Assembly (NCBI RefSeq): GCF_003464595.1
Contig: NZ_QRZF01000001.1
Location: forward strand, 496,001 to 560,000
Reading direction: 5' to 3'
DNA length: 64,000 nt
DNA from: Bacteroides intestinalis
GTDB taxonomy: Bacteria; Bacteroidota; Bacteroidia; Bacteroidales; Bacteroidaceae
Shown: one piece after another, positions 47,109-57,300 of the stretch
Layout of the letters: every line of letters begins with the position of its first letter
Numbering within the stretch: the first letter of the stretch is position 1
Notes under the pieces: model-generated
The model's database searches: none
What the model saw: the letters and a program-made list of their open reading frames with translations, nothing else
What the model was told of the DNA's origin: nothing
Made by a program: the position numbers and the translations under genes

Positions 47109-48623
47109 TTACTTAATCAAGTCTTTCCCTGTCATATCAGCCGGCTGTGCCATGCCCAGGATATGCAGAATGGAAGGAGCAACATCTGCCAAAACACCAT
47201 TCTCGACTTTAGCATTCTTATTCTCCGTTACATATACAAAAGGAACCGGATTCAAAGAGTGAGCAGTATTCGGAGTACCATCTTCGTTCAGTGCATGATC
47301 TGCATTACCGTGGTCAGCAATGATGATAACTTCATAATCGTTAGCTTTAGCTGCTTCTACGGTATCTTTCACACATTCGTCGATAGCTTTCACTGCTTTC
47401 TCAATGGCGTCATAGATACCGGTATGTCCTACCATATCACCATTTGCATAGTTCACAACAATGAAATCAAACTTCTGAGTGTTAATAGCTTCTACTAATT
47501 TATCCTTTACCTCGTAAGCACTCATTTCCGGTTTCAGGTCATAAGTAGCTACTTTCGGAGACGGAACCAAGATACGTTCTTCAGCATCATACGGAGTTTC
47601 ACGACCACCGTTGAAGAAGAAAGTTACGTGAGCATACTTCTCTGTTTCAGCAATGTGCAATTGAGTTTTGCCTTGAGTTGCCAGATATTCGCCCAATGTA
47701 TTCTGAACATTTTCTTTATCGAAAAGGATATGTACACCCTTGAATGATGCATCATACGGAGTCATACAATAATACTGCAAGCCCGGAATAATATGCATAC
47801 CCTGTTCAGGCATATCCTGTTGAGTCAGCACTACTGTCAACTCTTTTGCACGGTCGTTACGATAGTTGAAGAAGATAACTACATCACCTTCTTTAATCGT
47901 TCCATCGAAGTTACCATTTACAATCGGCTTGATGAATTCATCCGTTACACCTTCGTCATAAGACTCCTGCATAGCCTGAACCATATCAGTGGCAACTTTA
48001 CCTTCACCGTTTACCAGCAAATCATAAGCTACCTTCACACGTTCCCAACGTTTATCACGGTCCATTGCATAGAAACGGCCAACAATAGAAGCAATCTTAC
48101 CTGCTGACTTTTCACAATGTGCAGTCAGTTGCTCAATAAAGCCCTTGCCGCTCTTCGGGTCAGTATCACGACCATCCATGAAGCAGTGAACGAAAGTATT
48201 GTCAACACCATATTCTTTTGCAATATCGCAAAGTTTGAATAAGTGGTCGAATGAGCTGTGAACACCACCATTGGAAGTCAATCCCATGAAGTGAATATTC
48301 TTACCGTTTTCTTTAGCATAAGAGAAAGCAGAAACAATTCCCGGATTCTTCATAATACTATTGTCGGCACATGCGCGGTTAATCTTTACCAGATCCTGAT
48401 ATACGATACGTCCGGCACCGATATTGAGGTGACCTACTTCCGAGTTCCCCATCTGACCGTCGGGCAAACCTACATTCTCACCGCTTGCCTGAAGCTCTGA
48501 ATGAGGATATGTAGCCAGCAGACTGTCCCAGTACGGAGTAGGTGTATTGAAAATCACATCGTCTTTACCCTGATCGCCGATACCCCAGCCATCAAGAATC
48601 ATTAAAAGGGCTTTCTTACTCAT
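47109..48623 (-). CDS. gpmI: 2,3-bisphosphoglycerate-independent phosphoglycerate mutase
   Basis: Glycolytic enzyme interconverting 3- and 2-phosphoglycerate with two Mn ions, 504 residues from ATG 48,623, where the conserved [16 protein letters not shown] begins. Motifs: [15 protein letters not shown] with the phosphoserine, [35 protein letters not shown] and IIADHGNAD. Length and motifs are ordinary. Monocistronic with its own terminator, divergent from corA. Confidence 0.97.
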   Translation of the reverse strand: MSKKALLMILDGWGIGDQGKDDVIFNTPTPYWDSLLATYPHSELQASGENVGLPDGQMGNSEVGHLNIGAGRIVYQDLVKINRACADNSIMKNPGIVSAFSYAKENGKNIHFMGLTSNGGVHSSFDHLFKLCDIAKEYGVDNTFVHCFMDGRDTDPKSGKGFIEQLTAHCEKSAGKIASIVGRFYAMDRDKRWERVKVAYDLLVNGEGKVATDMVQAMQESYDEGVTDEFIKPIVNGNFDGTIKEGDVVIFFNYRNDRAKELTVVLTQQDMPEQGMHIIPGLQYYCMTPYDASFKGVHILFDKENVQNTLGEYLATQGKTQLHIAETEKYAHVTFFFNGGRETPYDAEERILVPSPKVATYDLKPEMSAYEVKDKLVEAINTQKFDFIVVNYANGDMVGHTGIYDAIEKAVKAIDECVKDTVEAAKANDYEVIIIADHGNADHALNEDGTPNTAHSLNPVPFVYVTENKNAKVENGVLADVAPSILHILGMAQPADMTGKDLIK

Positions 48624-48701
48624 AATATTAATTGATTTTAAATGTACAATCTTTAACCTCTGCAAAAACGTTCTTTAAAGAGAGAACGATTTTTCCGGCT
48701 G

Positions 48702-48709
48702 CAAAGGTA
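48702..48709 (-). promoter_or_regulatory. -7 box of gpmI
   Basis: Minus-strand TACCTTTG, matching TAnnTTTG, 78 bases before the gpmI ATG; no clear -33 element. Confidence 0.4.
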
Positions 48710-48751
48710 CAAAAAAGCATGGTTAAAGCGTACTGTTTCAAATGATTTATG

Positions 48752-48759
48752 TACTTTTG
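48752..48759 (+). promoter_or_regulatory. -7 box of corA
   Basis: TACTTTTG, matching TAnnTTTG. The transcript would begin near 48,766, leaving a leader of about 130 nt before the corA start. No exact -33 TTTG is visible. Confidence 0.45.
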
Positions 48760-48790
48760 CCACGCTTTAAAAAAACAAAAAACAAGAAAT

Positions 48791-48896
48791 ATGGACGATT
48801 CAAACCCACGAACGTGCAATAGTATTTATAATTAAAGCGAACGGAGACGTTGCTCGCAATACCTCGGTTCGTCCCTAAAGAAAGGAGGCCATTACG
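48791..48896 (+). promoter_or_regulatory. structured corA leader with a short upstream ORF
   Basis: A 14-codon ORF (48,791-48,835, MDDSNPRTCNSIYN) is followed by a possible hairpin, GCGAACG-GAGA-CGT(TGC)TCGC, whose loop is the GNRA tetraloop GAGA. GGACGA (48,793-48,798) can pair with TCGTCC (48,869-48,874), enclosing the uORF end. A strong AAAGGAGG precedes corA by 8 nt, unusual for Bacteroides, and its GAGG could pair with CCTC at 48,862-48,865. It looks like a regulated 5' leader, possibly sensing Mg or translation, but no known riboswitch was recognised. Pairings were found by eye. Confidence 0.4.
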
Positions 48897-49823
48897 ATGA
48901 GAACGTATCTTTACTCTGAAGCCGGCTTTATGGAAAAGCCACAATGGATGCCCAATAGCTGGGTAAACGTTGAATGTCCCGATGACAATGATTTTGACTT
49001 TCTCACCCAGGAACTGAAAGTTCCCGAATCATTTTTAGAAGATATCGCCGATGCGGACGAACGCCCGCGTACGGAAACAGAAGGTAACTGGTTGCTCACC
49101 ATTCTGCGTATTCCTATGCAGAGTAGCCAGCATGGTATTCCTTTTATCACTGTGCCTATAGGTATCATTACTAATAATGAGATTATCGTATCGGTATGTT
49201 ACCACAAAACCGAACTTATTTCTGATTTCATCCAGCATACACGGCGCAAAGGTATCGTAGTCAACAATAAACTGGATTTAATCCTGCGGATGATTTATTC
49301 TTCTGCTGTTTGGTTCTTGAAGTATCTGAAGCAAATCAATAATGACGTTGCCAATGCAGAAAAAGAACTGGAAAAGAGTATCCGCAACGAAGACTTGCTT
49401 CGTCTGATGAAGTTGCAGAAGACTCTTGTCTACTTCAATACTTCCATCCGTGGTAATGAAGTGATGATCGGCCGCTTGAAAAACATCTTTCAGGACACTG
49501 ATTATCTGGATATGGAACTATTGGAAGATGTAATCATTGAATTGAAACAGGCATACAATACTGTAAATATCTACAGTGACATTCTTACTGGAACGATGGA
49601 TGCTTTTGCTTCTATTATCTCCAATAACGTCAACGCTATCATGAAACGCATGACGAGCCTTTCCATCACGCTTATGATACCCACACTGATAGCCAGCTTC
49701 TATGGTATGAATGTGGATATTCATCTGGAAGGTTTTCCATATGCTTTCATATTCATTATCCTAATCTCCGTAATACTGTCGGCAGGTACATTTATCTGGT
49801 TCAGGAAGATTAAGTGGTTCTAA
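48897..49823 (+). CDS. corA: CorA-family magnesium/divalent cation transporter
   Basis: Inner-membrane Mg2+ (or Co2+/Ni2+) channel, 308 residues. The N-terminal cytoplasmic alpha/beta domain (DDNDFDFLTQELKVPESFLEDIADADERPR) is followed by long helices (FLKYLKQINNDVANAEKELEKSI) and two C-terminal membrane helices with the signature YGMN (LIASFYGMNVDIHLEG) between them. The tail ends with basic residues (WFRKIKWF). The start has a strong AAAGGAGG. A long leader with a short ORF lies upstream. Confidence 0.95.
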   Translation: MRTYLYSEAGFMEKPQWMPNSWVNVECPDDNDFDFLTQELKVPESFLEDIADADERPRTETEGNWLLTILRIPMQSSQHGIPFITVPIGIITNNEIIVSVCYHKTELISDFIQHTRRKGIVVNNKLDLILRMIYSSAVWFLKYLKQINNDVANAEKELEKSIRNEDLLRLMKLQKTLVYFNTSIRGNEVMIGRLKNIFQDTDYLDMELLEDVIIELKQAYNTVNIYSDILTGTMDAFASIISNNVNAIMKRMTSLSITLMIPTLIASFYGMNVDIHLEGFPYAFIFIILISVILSAGTFIWFRKIKWF

Positions 49824-49923
49824 AATAAGCTGCTATTATTGCAGTTATTTGCTGATTGTTTGTCTTGATTTATCAACGTTAGAACATCCTTTTGCAACTA
49901 TTTGATTATCAGATTACTATAAT

Positions 49924-50010
49924 AGTCCTATCTCAGTACGGAACTGAGGTACCCTAAGTATGATACAGAGGTACCCTAAGTATCATACTGAGATAGGCTA
50001 AGTATACGAC
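49924..50010. repeat. 11/22-bp-period array after corA
   Basis: Eight 11-bp units in exact register, alternating two types: TGAGGTACCCT, AAGTATGATAC, AGAGGTACCCT, AAGTATCATAC, TGAGATAGGCT, AAGTATACGAC, with more diverged units (TAGTCCTATCT, CAGTACGGAAC) before them. The outer parts form a perfect inverted repeat, CCTATCTCAGTA at 49,927-49,938 and TACTGAGATAGG at 49,986-49,997. It has no T tract. Confidence 0.75.
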
Positions 50011-50201
50011 TATGTCTCGAATATTAATTGGTTGTAAGCAATTAGTATTTATTATAAACCTCAAATGTTAACTACAACCCCTTGTCAACTCGTTAACTCG
50101 TCAACTTTCCCTCATAACCTACCAGAAATGAGGTAAAGGAAAAAAGAATAATGAATGAAACAAACTTCAGTCTCCCGGAATCGCATTTCACAAATAACAT
50201 G

Positions 50202-50209
50202 TATATTTA
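50202..50209 (+). promoter_or_regulatory. possible -7 box of the beta-propeller gene
   Basis: TATATTTA, one mismatch from TAnnTTTG, 43 bases before the preferred start. It leads directly into two copies of a ~21-bp direct repeat (50,209-50,250) containing AAGTCAATGA, which forms the 5' untranslated region. Confidence 0.3.
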
Positions 50210-50250
50210 CGCCCAATAAGTCAATGATTACGCCAATTAAGTCAATGAAC
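50209..50250 (+). repeat. 21-bp direct repeat before the beta-propeller start
   Basis: ACGCCCAATAAGTCAATGAT and ACGCCAATTAAGTCAATGAA follow each other directly and end at the ATG of 50,251. The second copy contains another in-frame ATG (50,245). Confidence 0.6.
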
Positions 50251-51807
50251 ATGAAAACACAGAGGAATCTAATGCTTGTATGCCTCCTTCTCACGGCATC
50301 GATATCTTATGCGCAATCCGAAACTATCGTTGTAGGAAAGAAGATAGACGGAACTGACTTGAAAGCACAGTGTTACACTTTTCCGCAGCGAGTGGAAACT
50401 TTTTCTATGAGTGATAAAGGAGATTACCTCTGTATCAGTTTCCGGGAAACGACTAAAAGCGGTAAGTATCTGAAGAATAAAGGAGAAATTGGGTTTTATG
50501 ACACCAAAAGTAGCCAACTTCTATGGAAACAACCGATTGATTTCAGCAAATCAAAAATAACCTGTCTTTCGGAAGGAGTCTTAATATCCGAAATTGGCAG
50601 CAAGATATCATTGCTCAGTAAAGAAACAGGGGCAAAGAAATGGGAAGCTGATTTATTTCCGGTATATGTGGATGATTCACTTGGGTTAGTCCTAGGATAT
50701 AATTCTCCTACATCCAACAAGCTCCGTGCTGTTAGTCTGAAATTCGGTAACGATTTGTGGGAAAACAAAATACCTCATCAATACGGTTGGAATGAGGTTC
50801 TTGATCTGGAACATAACAAGCGTTTAATCGTAGCAGACGCATTGCACAAGTTAGATTTCATGACCGGAGAACTACTGACCTATCCGGGAAAACCGGGAGC
50901 TCATGATACAAAAGCGGCACTATTACAAGGGCTTGCTGCTGTTGCTGTAGGAGTAGCCGGTGGCGTGGCAACAGGCGGCGCATATTATTATAGCTATGTT
51001 CCTATTGCCAATAATACAATCACGGGGCTGACTTCCAACATATTATCTCAAGATTCACTTTATTACTGGGCAGACCGTCAGCACATCTCCTGCGTAGATA
51101 CAGCCTTCAATGTAGTGTGGCAAACGGAATTTCCTGATGTAAAAGCTTCCCGTTCCAATCTTTTCGTACAAGACGGCAAGTTATTTATGTTGAATTACGG
51201 TTTCGGATTACGTGAAGGAACAAGCCCTAGAAAATACGGACGCCCATTCATAGCCTGTTATAATTTACAAAACGGAGAGGAGATTTTCTTCAACCAACTA
51301 AGCGTCAAGAAAGACATGATTGAAGATGCCCTGCGAACGGATGATGCACTATACATGTTGTTTGATGACGGATTAGCTTATCAGGAATTGACAGATTCAA
51401 TAGTGAATATTGTACCTTGGGATACTAAACAATATGGAAAGCTGGAGGCAATGTTGCCCAATACACTCTATGCAGCCAATCAGGATACGACAGCTTTCCA
51501 ATCACTCGCCTTCAACGGGGAACATTGTCTGGTGTATAATGATCAGGGAGTTATCTATGAAGTAGACAAGGACTTGAATATTGGTAAGACCTACGAACGG
51601 GAACGTATCTATAGTCCCAGCATCCAATTAAAGGATTATTTATGCATCGGTAATCGTGGAGACTATTGGTTTATTCACGAAATGGGAATGCCTGTAGCTC
51701 ATCTTCAAACAAATTTCAAAAAAGGACAGGTGATTGATAATAAGCTGTTACTACTCAATTATAAGAACCAGTTCTTGTTTATTGATCTGGATGAAGCGAT
51801 TAAATAA
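50251..51807 (+). CDS. secreted PQQ/WD40-like beta-propeller protein
   Basis: 518 residues from ATG 50,251 (50,245 also possible), beginning with a signal peptide (MKTQRNLMLVCLLLTASISYAQ). Repeating blades of the PQQ-like type are visible: SQLLWKQPIDF, ETGAKKWEADLF, FGNDLWENKIPH, FNVVWQTEFPD and NGEEIFFNQLS. Between blades lies a small hydrophobic, glycine-rich stretch (LLQGLAAVAVGVAGGVATGG) that could be a membrane-touching loop. No catalytic motif was recognised. It may be a periplasmic or surface scaffold; function unknown. Its stop codon directly abuts the rnhB stop on the other strand. Confidence 0.8.
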   Translation: MKTQRNLMLVCLLLTASISYAQSETIVVGKKIDGTDLKAQCYTFPQRVETFSMSDKGDYLCISFRETTKSGKYLKNKGEIGFYDTKSSQLLWKQPIDFSKSKITCLSEGVLISEIGSKISLLSKETGAKKWEADLFPVYVDDSLGLVLGYNSPTSNKLRAVSLKFGNDLWENKIPHQYGWNEVLDLEHNKRLIVADALHKLDFMTGELLTYPGKPGAHDTKAALLQGLAAVAVGVAGGVATGGAYYYSYVPIANNTITGLTSNILSQDSLYYWADRQHISCVDTAFNVVWQTEFPDVKASRSNLFVQDGKLFMLNYGFGLREGTSPRKYGRPFIACYNLQNGEEIFFNQLSVKKDMIEDALRTDDALYMLFDDGLAYQELTDSIVNIVPWDTKQYGKLEAMLPNTLYAANQDTTAFQSLAFNGEHCLVYNDQGVIYEVDKDLNIGKTYERERIYSPSIQLKDYLCIGNRGDYWFIHEMGMPVAHLQTNFKKGQVIDNKLLLLNYKNQFLFIDLDEAIK

Positions 51808-52413
51808 TCACTTAAAATCAAGTGCTAACTGCCCGTCACCCAACAGATTGAATGTCATGCGGTGATAAGGCGTAGTTCCACGTTCGGCAATAGCTGTGCG
51901 GTGTTTCTTTGTAGGATAGCCTTTATTATGATCCCAATCATAATACGGAAATTCTTCGTGAAGCCGGTTCATGTAGTCGTCACGATAGGTTTTGGCAAGT
52001 ACGGAAGCTGCTGCTATGGAGAGATATTTGCCATCACCTTTAATTACTGTAGTATGCGGAAGATCCTGGTATTTCTTAAAACGGTTGCCATCGATAAGAA
52101 GATGTTGCGGACGCATTTTCAATTGATCCACCGCACGGTGCATGGCTAGGAAAGAAGCGTTCAGAATATTAATCTTATCGATTTCTTCGGGAGATACGAT
52201 ACCTACCGCCCACGCCAGTGCTTCTTTCTCAATCACTTCGCGCAAAGCATAACGCTGGTGTTCCGTCAACTGTTTGGAATCATTCAGTAGTTCATTCTTG
52301 AAATCTTTGGGAAGAATCACAGCAGCAGCATACACAGCACCTGCCAGGCAACCACGACCGGCTTCATCACAACCGGCTTCAATCAGATCTTCATTCAAAT
52401 AAGGCAATAGCAT
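51808..52413 (-). CDS. rnhB: ribonuclease HII
   Basis: Endonuclease that removes ribonucleotides from DNA, 201 residues. The active-site motif [23 protein letters not shown] gives the first Asp-Glu pair; [12 protein letters not shown] and [21 protein letters not shown] supply the remaining acidic residues, and the C-terminal [11 protein letters not shown] is typical. Standard length. It converges with the beta-propeller gene with no base between the two stop codons. Confidence 0.96.
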   Translation of the reverse strand: MLLPYLNEDLIEAGCDEAGRGCLAGAVYAAAVILPKDFKNELLNDSKQLTEHQRYALREVIEKEALAWAVGIVSPEEIDKINILNASFLAMHRAVDQLKMRPQHLLIDGNRFKKYQDLPHTTVIKGDGKYLSIAAASVLAKTYRDDYMNRLHEEFPYYDWDHNKGYPTKKHRTAIAERGTTPYHRMTFNLLGDGQLALDFK

Positions 52414-52433
52414 ATAGCATTAATTTAGAGCCA

Positions 52434-52441
52434 CAAAGATA
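52434..52441 (-). promoter_or_regulatory. -7 box of rnhB
   Basis: Minus-strand TATCTTTG, 20 bases before the rnhB ATG; matches TAnnTTTG. Confidence 0.4.
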
Positions 52442-52482
52442 AATCTTTTTGAAAGCAAACCGGACTTTTAAAGGAAAATAAT

Positions 52483-52490
52483 TACATTTG
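52483..52490 (+). promoter_or_regulatory. -7 box of the TPR regulator
   Basis: TACATTTG, perfect consensus, 18 bases before ATG 52,509. An upstream in-frame TTG lies inside the box and is rejected as a start. Confidence 0.5.
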
Positions 52491-52508
52491 CAGAAACAAC
52501 AATATACT

Positions 52509-54131
52509 ATGAAGCAAGCACTGTATCTACTATCTACAGTTTTCCTATTAACCACGATCCCCTTACAGGCTCAAGATAACAAACAAGCCCAGACTTTACT
52601 GGAGCAAGCTCAAAATGCCCTGTTCAGTAATCCCAAGCAAGCATCATACTATGCAGCCCAGGCTGCTGCCTTATTTCCTGAAGATGCACCCAATGAAACC
52701 CGTGCGCAAGCTATGATACTCCATTGCCAGGCAGAACAACTGCTGGGAAACTTCGATTTAAGTATCAAAAATTTATATGATACACAGAGATATATCAATC
52801 CGGCAAACAAACGACAAACGGCCCAGCTCTATTCACTCATGGGACGTGTATATAGCAAGTTGGGCGATTATAACAAAGGAATAGAACTGAATGATAAAGC
52901 AACCTCTATTTTCAAGTCTTTAGGAGATTCGGCTTCGGTGGCAGGATGTTATAATGAGCGTGGAGTCATGCATTACCTACTCGATGAATTTCTGGTAGCT
53001 GAAAGATTCCTTCAACGGGCACTGACTATCAACCGCGCCCAACGAAACTTAAAAGAAATTGCTACCAACCTGAATAATTTATGTCTATATCAGGGAGATA
53101 CGGAAAAGAAACTATCTCTCATCCAGGAAGCCATAGCTATCAATAAAAATCTGGATGCACAATGGTCGTTGGGAGAGAATTACAACAATATGGGCAAACA
53201 ATATTATTTTGGTGAGCAATACTCCAAAGCTCTGGAAGCTCTGCAAAAGGCCTATGAGTACGCCCGCAACATTGGTGCCAAGGAATTGATTTGTGATTAT
53301 TACGAATATTCATCCTGGGTATATGCTGCCATAGGTGATTATGACCAAGCCTATAAACGGCTCAGTCAAATGTATGCTTTAAGCAAGGAGCTACAAAGTA
53401 GCAACAAACTACGCAATATCGAGCAGGAAATCTCTTATAAAAGATATCAGGATCAGAAATATGCTACCGAAATGCAAGAGCAAACTTATAAGATAGAACT
53501 ACTAAAGCGCAACCTATGGCTTTTGGGCAGTATACTTGTTCTTGGCTTAGCCTTCAGTATATTCTTATATAAATGGTATAAACGCAGAAAAGGTCTTCAG
53601 CTGGTAGAAGCCCGTTATCAGTTGGAACTGTCACAACGAGAAATATCCGAATTGAAACTGCACCAACAGGAATTGGAATTGCAAAATGTACAGAGTGCCC
53701 TGGACAACAGTCAACAGGAAGTAACCAGCTTTGCCGTATTTCTCAGAAGCCGTAATGAATTGCTGGATAAAATACGAGAGATGATTAAGGAAGGATATAG
53801 AATGGATAATCAAGCGCTTGTTCCCCACTTAAAGAAAGTAAATGCTTTTATCAGTCAATATCAAAGCGGAGATAAAACGAATAATACTTTACTTCTGAGT
53901 ATTGAAGAAAAGAATAAAGAATTCATTGAAAGACTTATTCTAAAACACCCCGAACTAACGCAAGGTGAAAAATACTTGGCTACTTTACTGCGCGTGAACT
54001 TATCTACCAAAGAAATCTCCATGATTACTGGCACCAATCCCAAAACCATCAATATGAATCGTTACCGATTGCGCAAATCATTGAATCTATCCACAGAAGA
54101 AGACCTGGTAAAGTATTTGCAAGCCTTTTAA
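52509..54131 (+). CDS. membrane TPR regulator with C-terminal LuxR-type HTH
   Basis: 540 residues with a signal peptide (MKQALYLLSTVFLLTTIPLQAQ). The periplasmic part carries about six TPR units (LYSLMGRVYSKLGDYNKGIELNDKA, YNNMGKQYYFGEQYSKALEALQKAY). A membrane helix at about 336-354 (LWLLGSILVLGLAFSIFLYKW) is followed by a cytoplasmic coiled coil and a C-terminal helix-turn-helix (GEKYLATLLRVNLSTKEISMITGTNPKTINMNRYRLRK). This form is widespread in Bacteroides next to susC/susD genes and presumably couples a periplasmic event to transcription. It lies 214 bp upstream of the second susC, on the same strand, and is its likely regulator; that link is inferred. Confidence 0.88.
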   Translation: MKQALYLLSTVFLLTTIPLQAQDNKQAQTLLEQAQNALFSNPKQASYYAAQAAALFPEDAPNETRAQAMILHCQAEQLLGNFDLSIKNLYDTQRYINPANKRQTAQLYSLMGRVYSKLGDYNKGIELNDKATSIFKSLGDSASVAGCYNERGVMHYLLDEFLVAERFLQRALTINRAQRNLKEIATNLNNLCLYQGDTEKKLSLIQEAIAINKNLDAQWSLGENYNNMGKQYYFGEQYSKALEALQKAYEYARNIGAKELICDYYEYSSWVYAAIGDYDQAYKRLSQMYALSKELQSSNKLRNIEQEISYKRYQDQKYATEMQEQTYKIELLKRNLWLLGSILVLGLAFSIFLYKWYKRRKGLQLVEARYQLELSQREISELKLHQQELELQNVQSALDNSQQEVTSFAVFLRSRNELLDKIREMIKEGYRMDNQALVPHLKKVNAFISQYQSGDKTNNTLLLSIEEKNKEFIERLILKHPELTQGEKYLATLLRVNLSTKEISMITGTNPKTINMNRYRLRKSLNLSTEEDLVKYLQAF

Positions 54132-54345
54132 TATCTCCTTTTAGAATACAATGGATTGTAGATATATAGTTCTCCACTACATATCTATAATTCAATAATT
54201 TACAAAATGCTTTGTAGACTAAAAAAGTATGCAAATCAACCTTTTTGTAGATATTTTATAGATACTCTTTCATAGGAATACTCCTAATACAATTCTTTCT
54301 TTGCCATGTGAAAAACAATTTTATAAACCTTAAAAACTATCACAC

Positions 54346-57300
54346 ATGGGTAAAATTAAAAAGTATTCCCTGATGCAAAGAGTCATCTTACTCACCTTGC
54401 TCTTTGTATGTTTGGTACCGCTAAGCTCTTTAGCACAAACCATTCAATTAACCGGTACAGTAACTGATACCAAAGGAGAAACCCTCATTGGTGCCAGTGT
54501 TTTGGAAAAAGGTACAACTAATGGTTGCATTACCGACATTGACGGTAACTTCACCTTAACAGTTGCCCCTAATGCGACAATGGTAATCTCTTATGTGGGT
54601 TATGTAGCTCAAGAAGTTCCGTTGAAAGGTCAGAAAGTATTGAACGTAACTTTGAAAGATGACACCGAAATGCTGGATGAGGTTGTTGTAGTAGGTTATG
54701 GAACAATGAAGAAAAGTGATATGACCGGAGCTATTTCTTCCGTAAAATCAGAAGATTTAATGAAGCGCGCCACTACCAGTGCTACCGAGGCACTGCAAGG
54801 TAAAATTGCCGGTGTAAGCGTATTAAAATCCGGTGGTAATGCTGGTGCAAGCATTTCTGTGAAAATCCGTGGTATCAAAACAATGGGAGACAACGAACCT
54901 CTTTACATCATCGACGGATATCCCGGTGACATCAATACCATCAATCCGCAGGATATTGAATCAATGGAAATCCTGAAAGACGGCGCAGCCGCTGCAATCT
55001 ATGGTTCGGTAGCTGCTAATGGCGTTGTAATTGTTAGCACAAAGAATGGTAAAGCAGGTGAAATGAAGATTTCATTCAATACCTACATGACTGTTAATTC
55101 GGTAGCTAAGAAATTCGAGATGCTGGATGCAGACGGATATATGAAAGTACACAATATGATGTACGAAAATGCAATGGCCAATGATCCCAATCAAAAGAAA
55201 CAGGCTTATCTTACCGTAAAAGACGGAAAGAATCCGACAGGAGCAGATACCGACTGGCAGGATGAAATGCTTCGTACCGGTATTGCACAAAATTATTATG
55301 TAAATATTATCGGCGGCTCGGAAGTTGCCAAATACTCTTTATCTTACGGACATGCCGATGAAAAGGGCATTTTCAAAGGCAACTCCTACATTCAGGATAA
55401 TGCACGTCTGAAATTGAATGCCCACAAGTATATCTTTGATTTCGACGCAGGCTTGAACTTCAAAGTAACTCAAAGCAAACAACCCCAGTACTCTCTGAAA
55501 GAAATGTACTCCATGTCTCCGCTGGTGCCTGTATATGATGAAAACCAAACTTATGGCTACGGATTAACCGACATGTCTGTCGACGGAGTGAAGTTGGGAC
55601 TTCCCACCAACCGTAACGTTATGGCTGATGATCACTATAAAACCAGAAAATATACCGGCTATGATATCACCGGTAATATTGGCCTGACAATGAAATTTGC
55701 TTCATGGCTGACTTTCAAGACAAGCTATACATACAACGGCTACTATTATAACGATCGTTATCATCGTGCTAAATATGAAGCTAATGCGCAGGAACCGAGC
55801 TTGTATCCGTATAATTACGAATACAATTCATATTACTACCAACAGACCTTTGAGAATGTATTGACCTTCATGAAGAATTTCGGCAAACATTCTATTACAG
55901 CAATGATAGGTAATTCTGTCATTTCAACTCGCCAAGATAAAAGTTCAGTAAGTGTTGAAGGCAAAAAAACGGAATACGATGTAGTAGATGGGAGTCTAAG
56001 TTCCAGTGAAGTACCCGGCGGATTCTTCGACCCGACCTCCCCGACCATTGATGCCGGTATTGGCGGAACATTTACAGGAACCGGTACATTCTACGATTAT
56101 AACCGTGCTTCTTTCTTCGGTCGGTTCAACTATTCGTATGCCAGCCGCTATTTGCTGCAAGTTACGGTTCGTTCTGACGGCTCTTCCAAATTTGGTAAAA
56201 ACAACCGTTGGGGTACATTCCCTTCAGTAGCTGTGGGATGGAGAATCAGCGAAGAAGACTTCTTCCCGAAAAACACTCCGATCAGTAATCTGAAATTCCG
56301 CGCCAGCTGGGGACGTTTAGGTAGTGAAAGCGCATTAGGATATTATTATGCTCCTACTATGACGAGCAGCAACACACAGGGTATGAGCTATCTCCAGGGT
56401 GGTAACCCCTGGTCCGGAATGTCCAACCTCTATCTTGTAAACGATGACCTTCGTTGGGAAACAACGGACACTAAAAACATAGGCTTCGACTTCGGGCTAT
56501 TCAATAACAAGCTGAATGGTAGCATCAACTATTACTACAACACGACAGAAGATTTGTTGATCGAAAAAGTTATGGCACCTTCTGCCGGTATCTACAATCC
56601 AACAGTCAATGTAGGTAAGATGGTAAATAAAGGTTTTGAACTTGAATTAAACTATGGCGACAACGTAAATGGCTTTGAATATAACGTCGGCCTTAACCTT
56701 TCCACTATCAAGAATGAGATGTTAAAAGCAGACCCCAACCAGATATTATACGGTTCGGCATGGAAAGGTGATGGTCACGCTGTGACTCAGACTTTGAAAG
56801 GATATCCTGTAGCAGGTTTCTGGTTGTATCAGGCAGATGGTCTCTTCCAAAGTGACGCTGAAGCTGCAGCTTACGTAAATAGCAAAGGAGAAAGGCTTCA
56901 ACCCAATGCCTATGCAGGCGATGTTCGCTTTGTAGACACAAACGGTGATGGCAGCATAGATAGCAGTGATAAAGTATACTCCGGATCGGGTATTCCTAAA
57001 GTAGAAGCGAACTTATCATTCAGTGGCGCTTATAAGAACTTTGACTTATCTTTCCAGTTTGGCAGTGCATGGGGACATAAGCTCTACAATGTAAACCGTC
57101 TTTACTACGAAGGTATGGATGCCGGTAGAAATTTCTTCAAAACGACGCTGGATGCATGGACTCCGCAAAATACCCATACCGACATGCCTAGAGCCGTATT
57201 GAATGACCTGAATCAAAATACACGCGAATCTACCCGTTTCCTCGAAAATGGCAATTTCGTCCGTTTGCGCCAATTACAGTTAGGATATAGTCTGTCCAGA

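Larger units (their letters stand above)
49824..50244. other. 421-bp gap after corA
   Basis: Holds the 11/22-bp array at 49,924-50,010, an AT-rich stretch with the word CAACTCGT repeated near 50,090-50,105, and a candidate promoter and direct repeat just before the beta-propeller gene. No gene seen. Confidence 0.55.
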
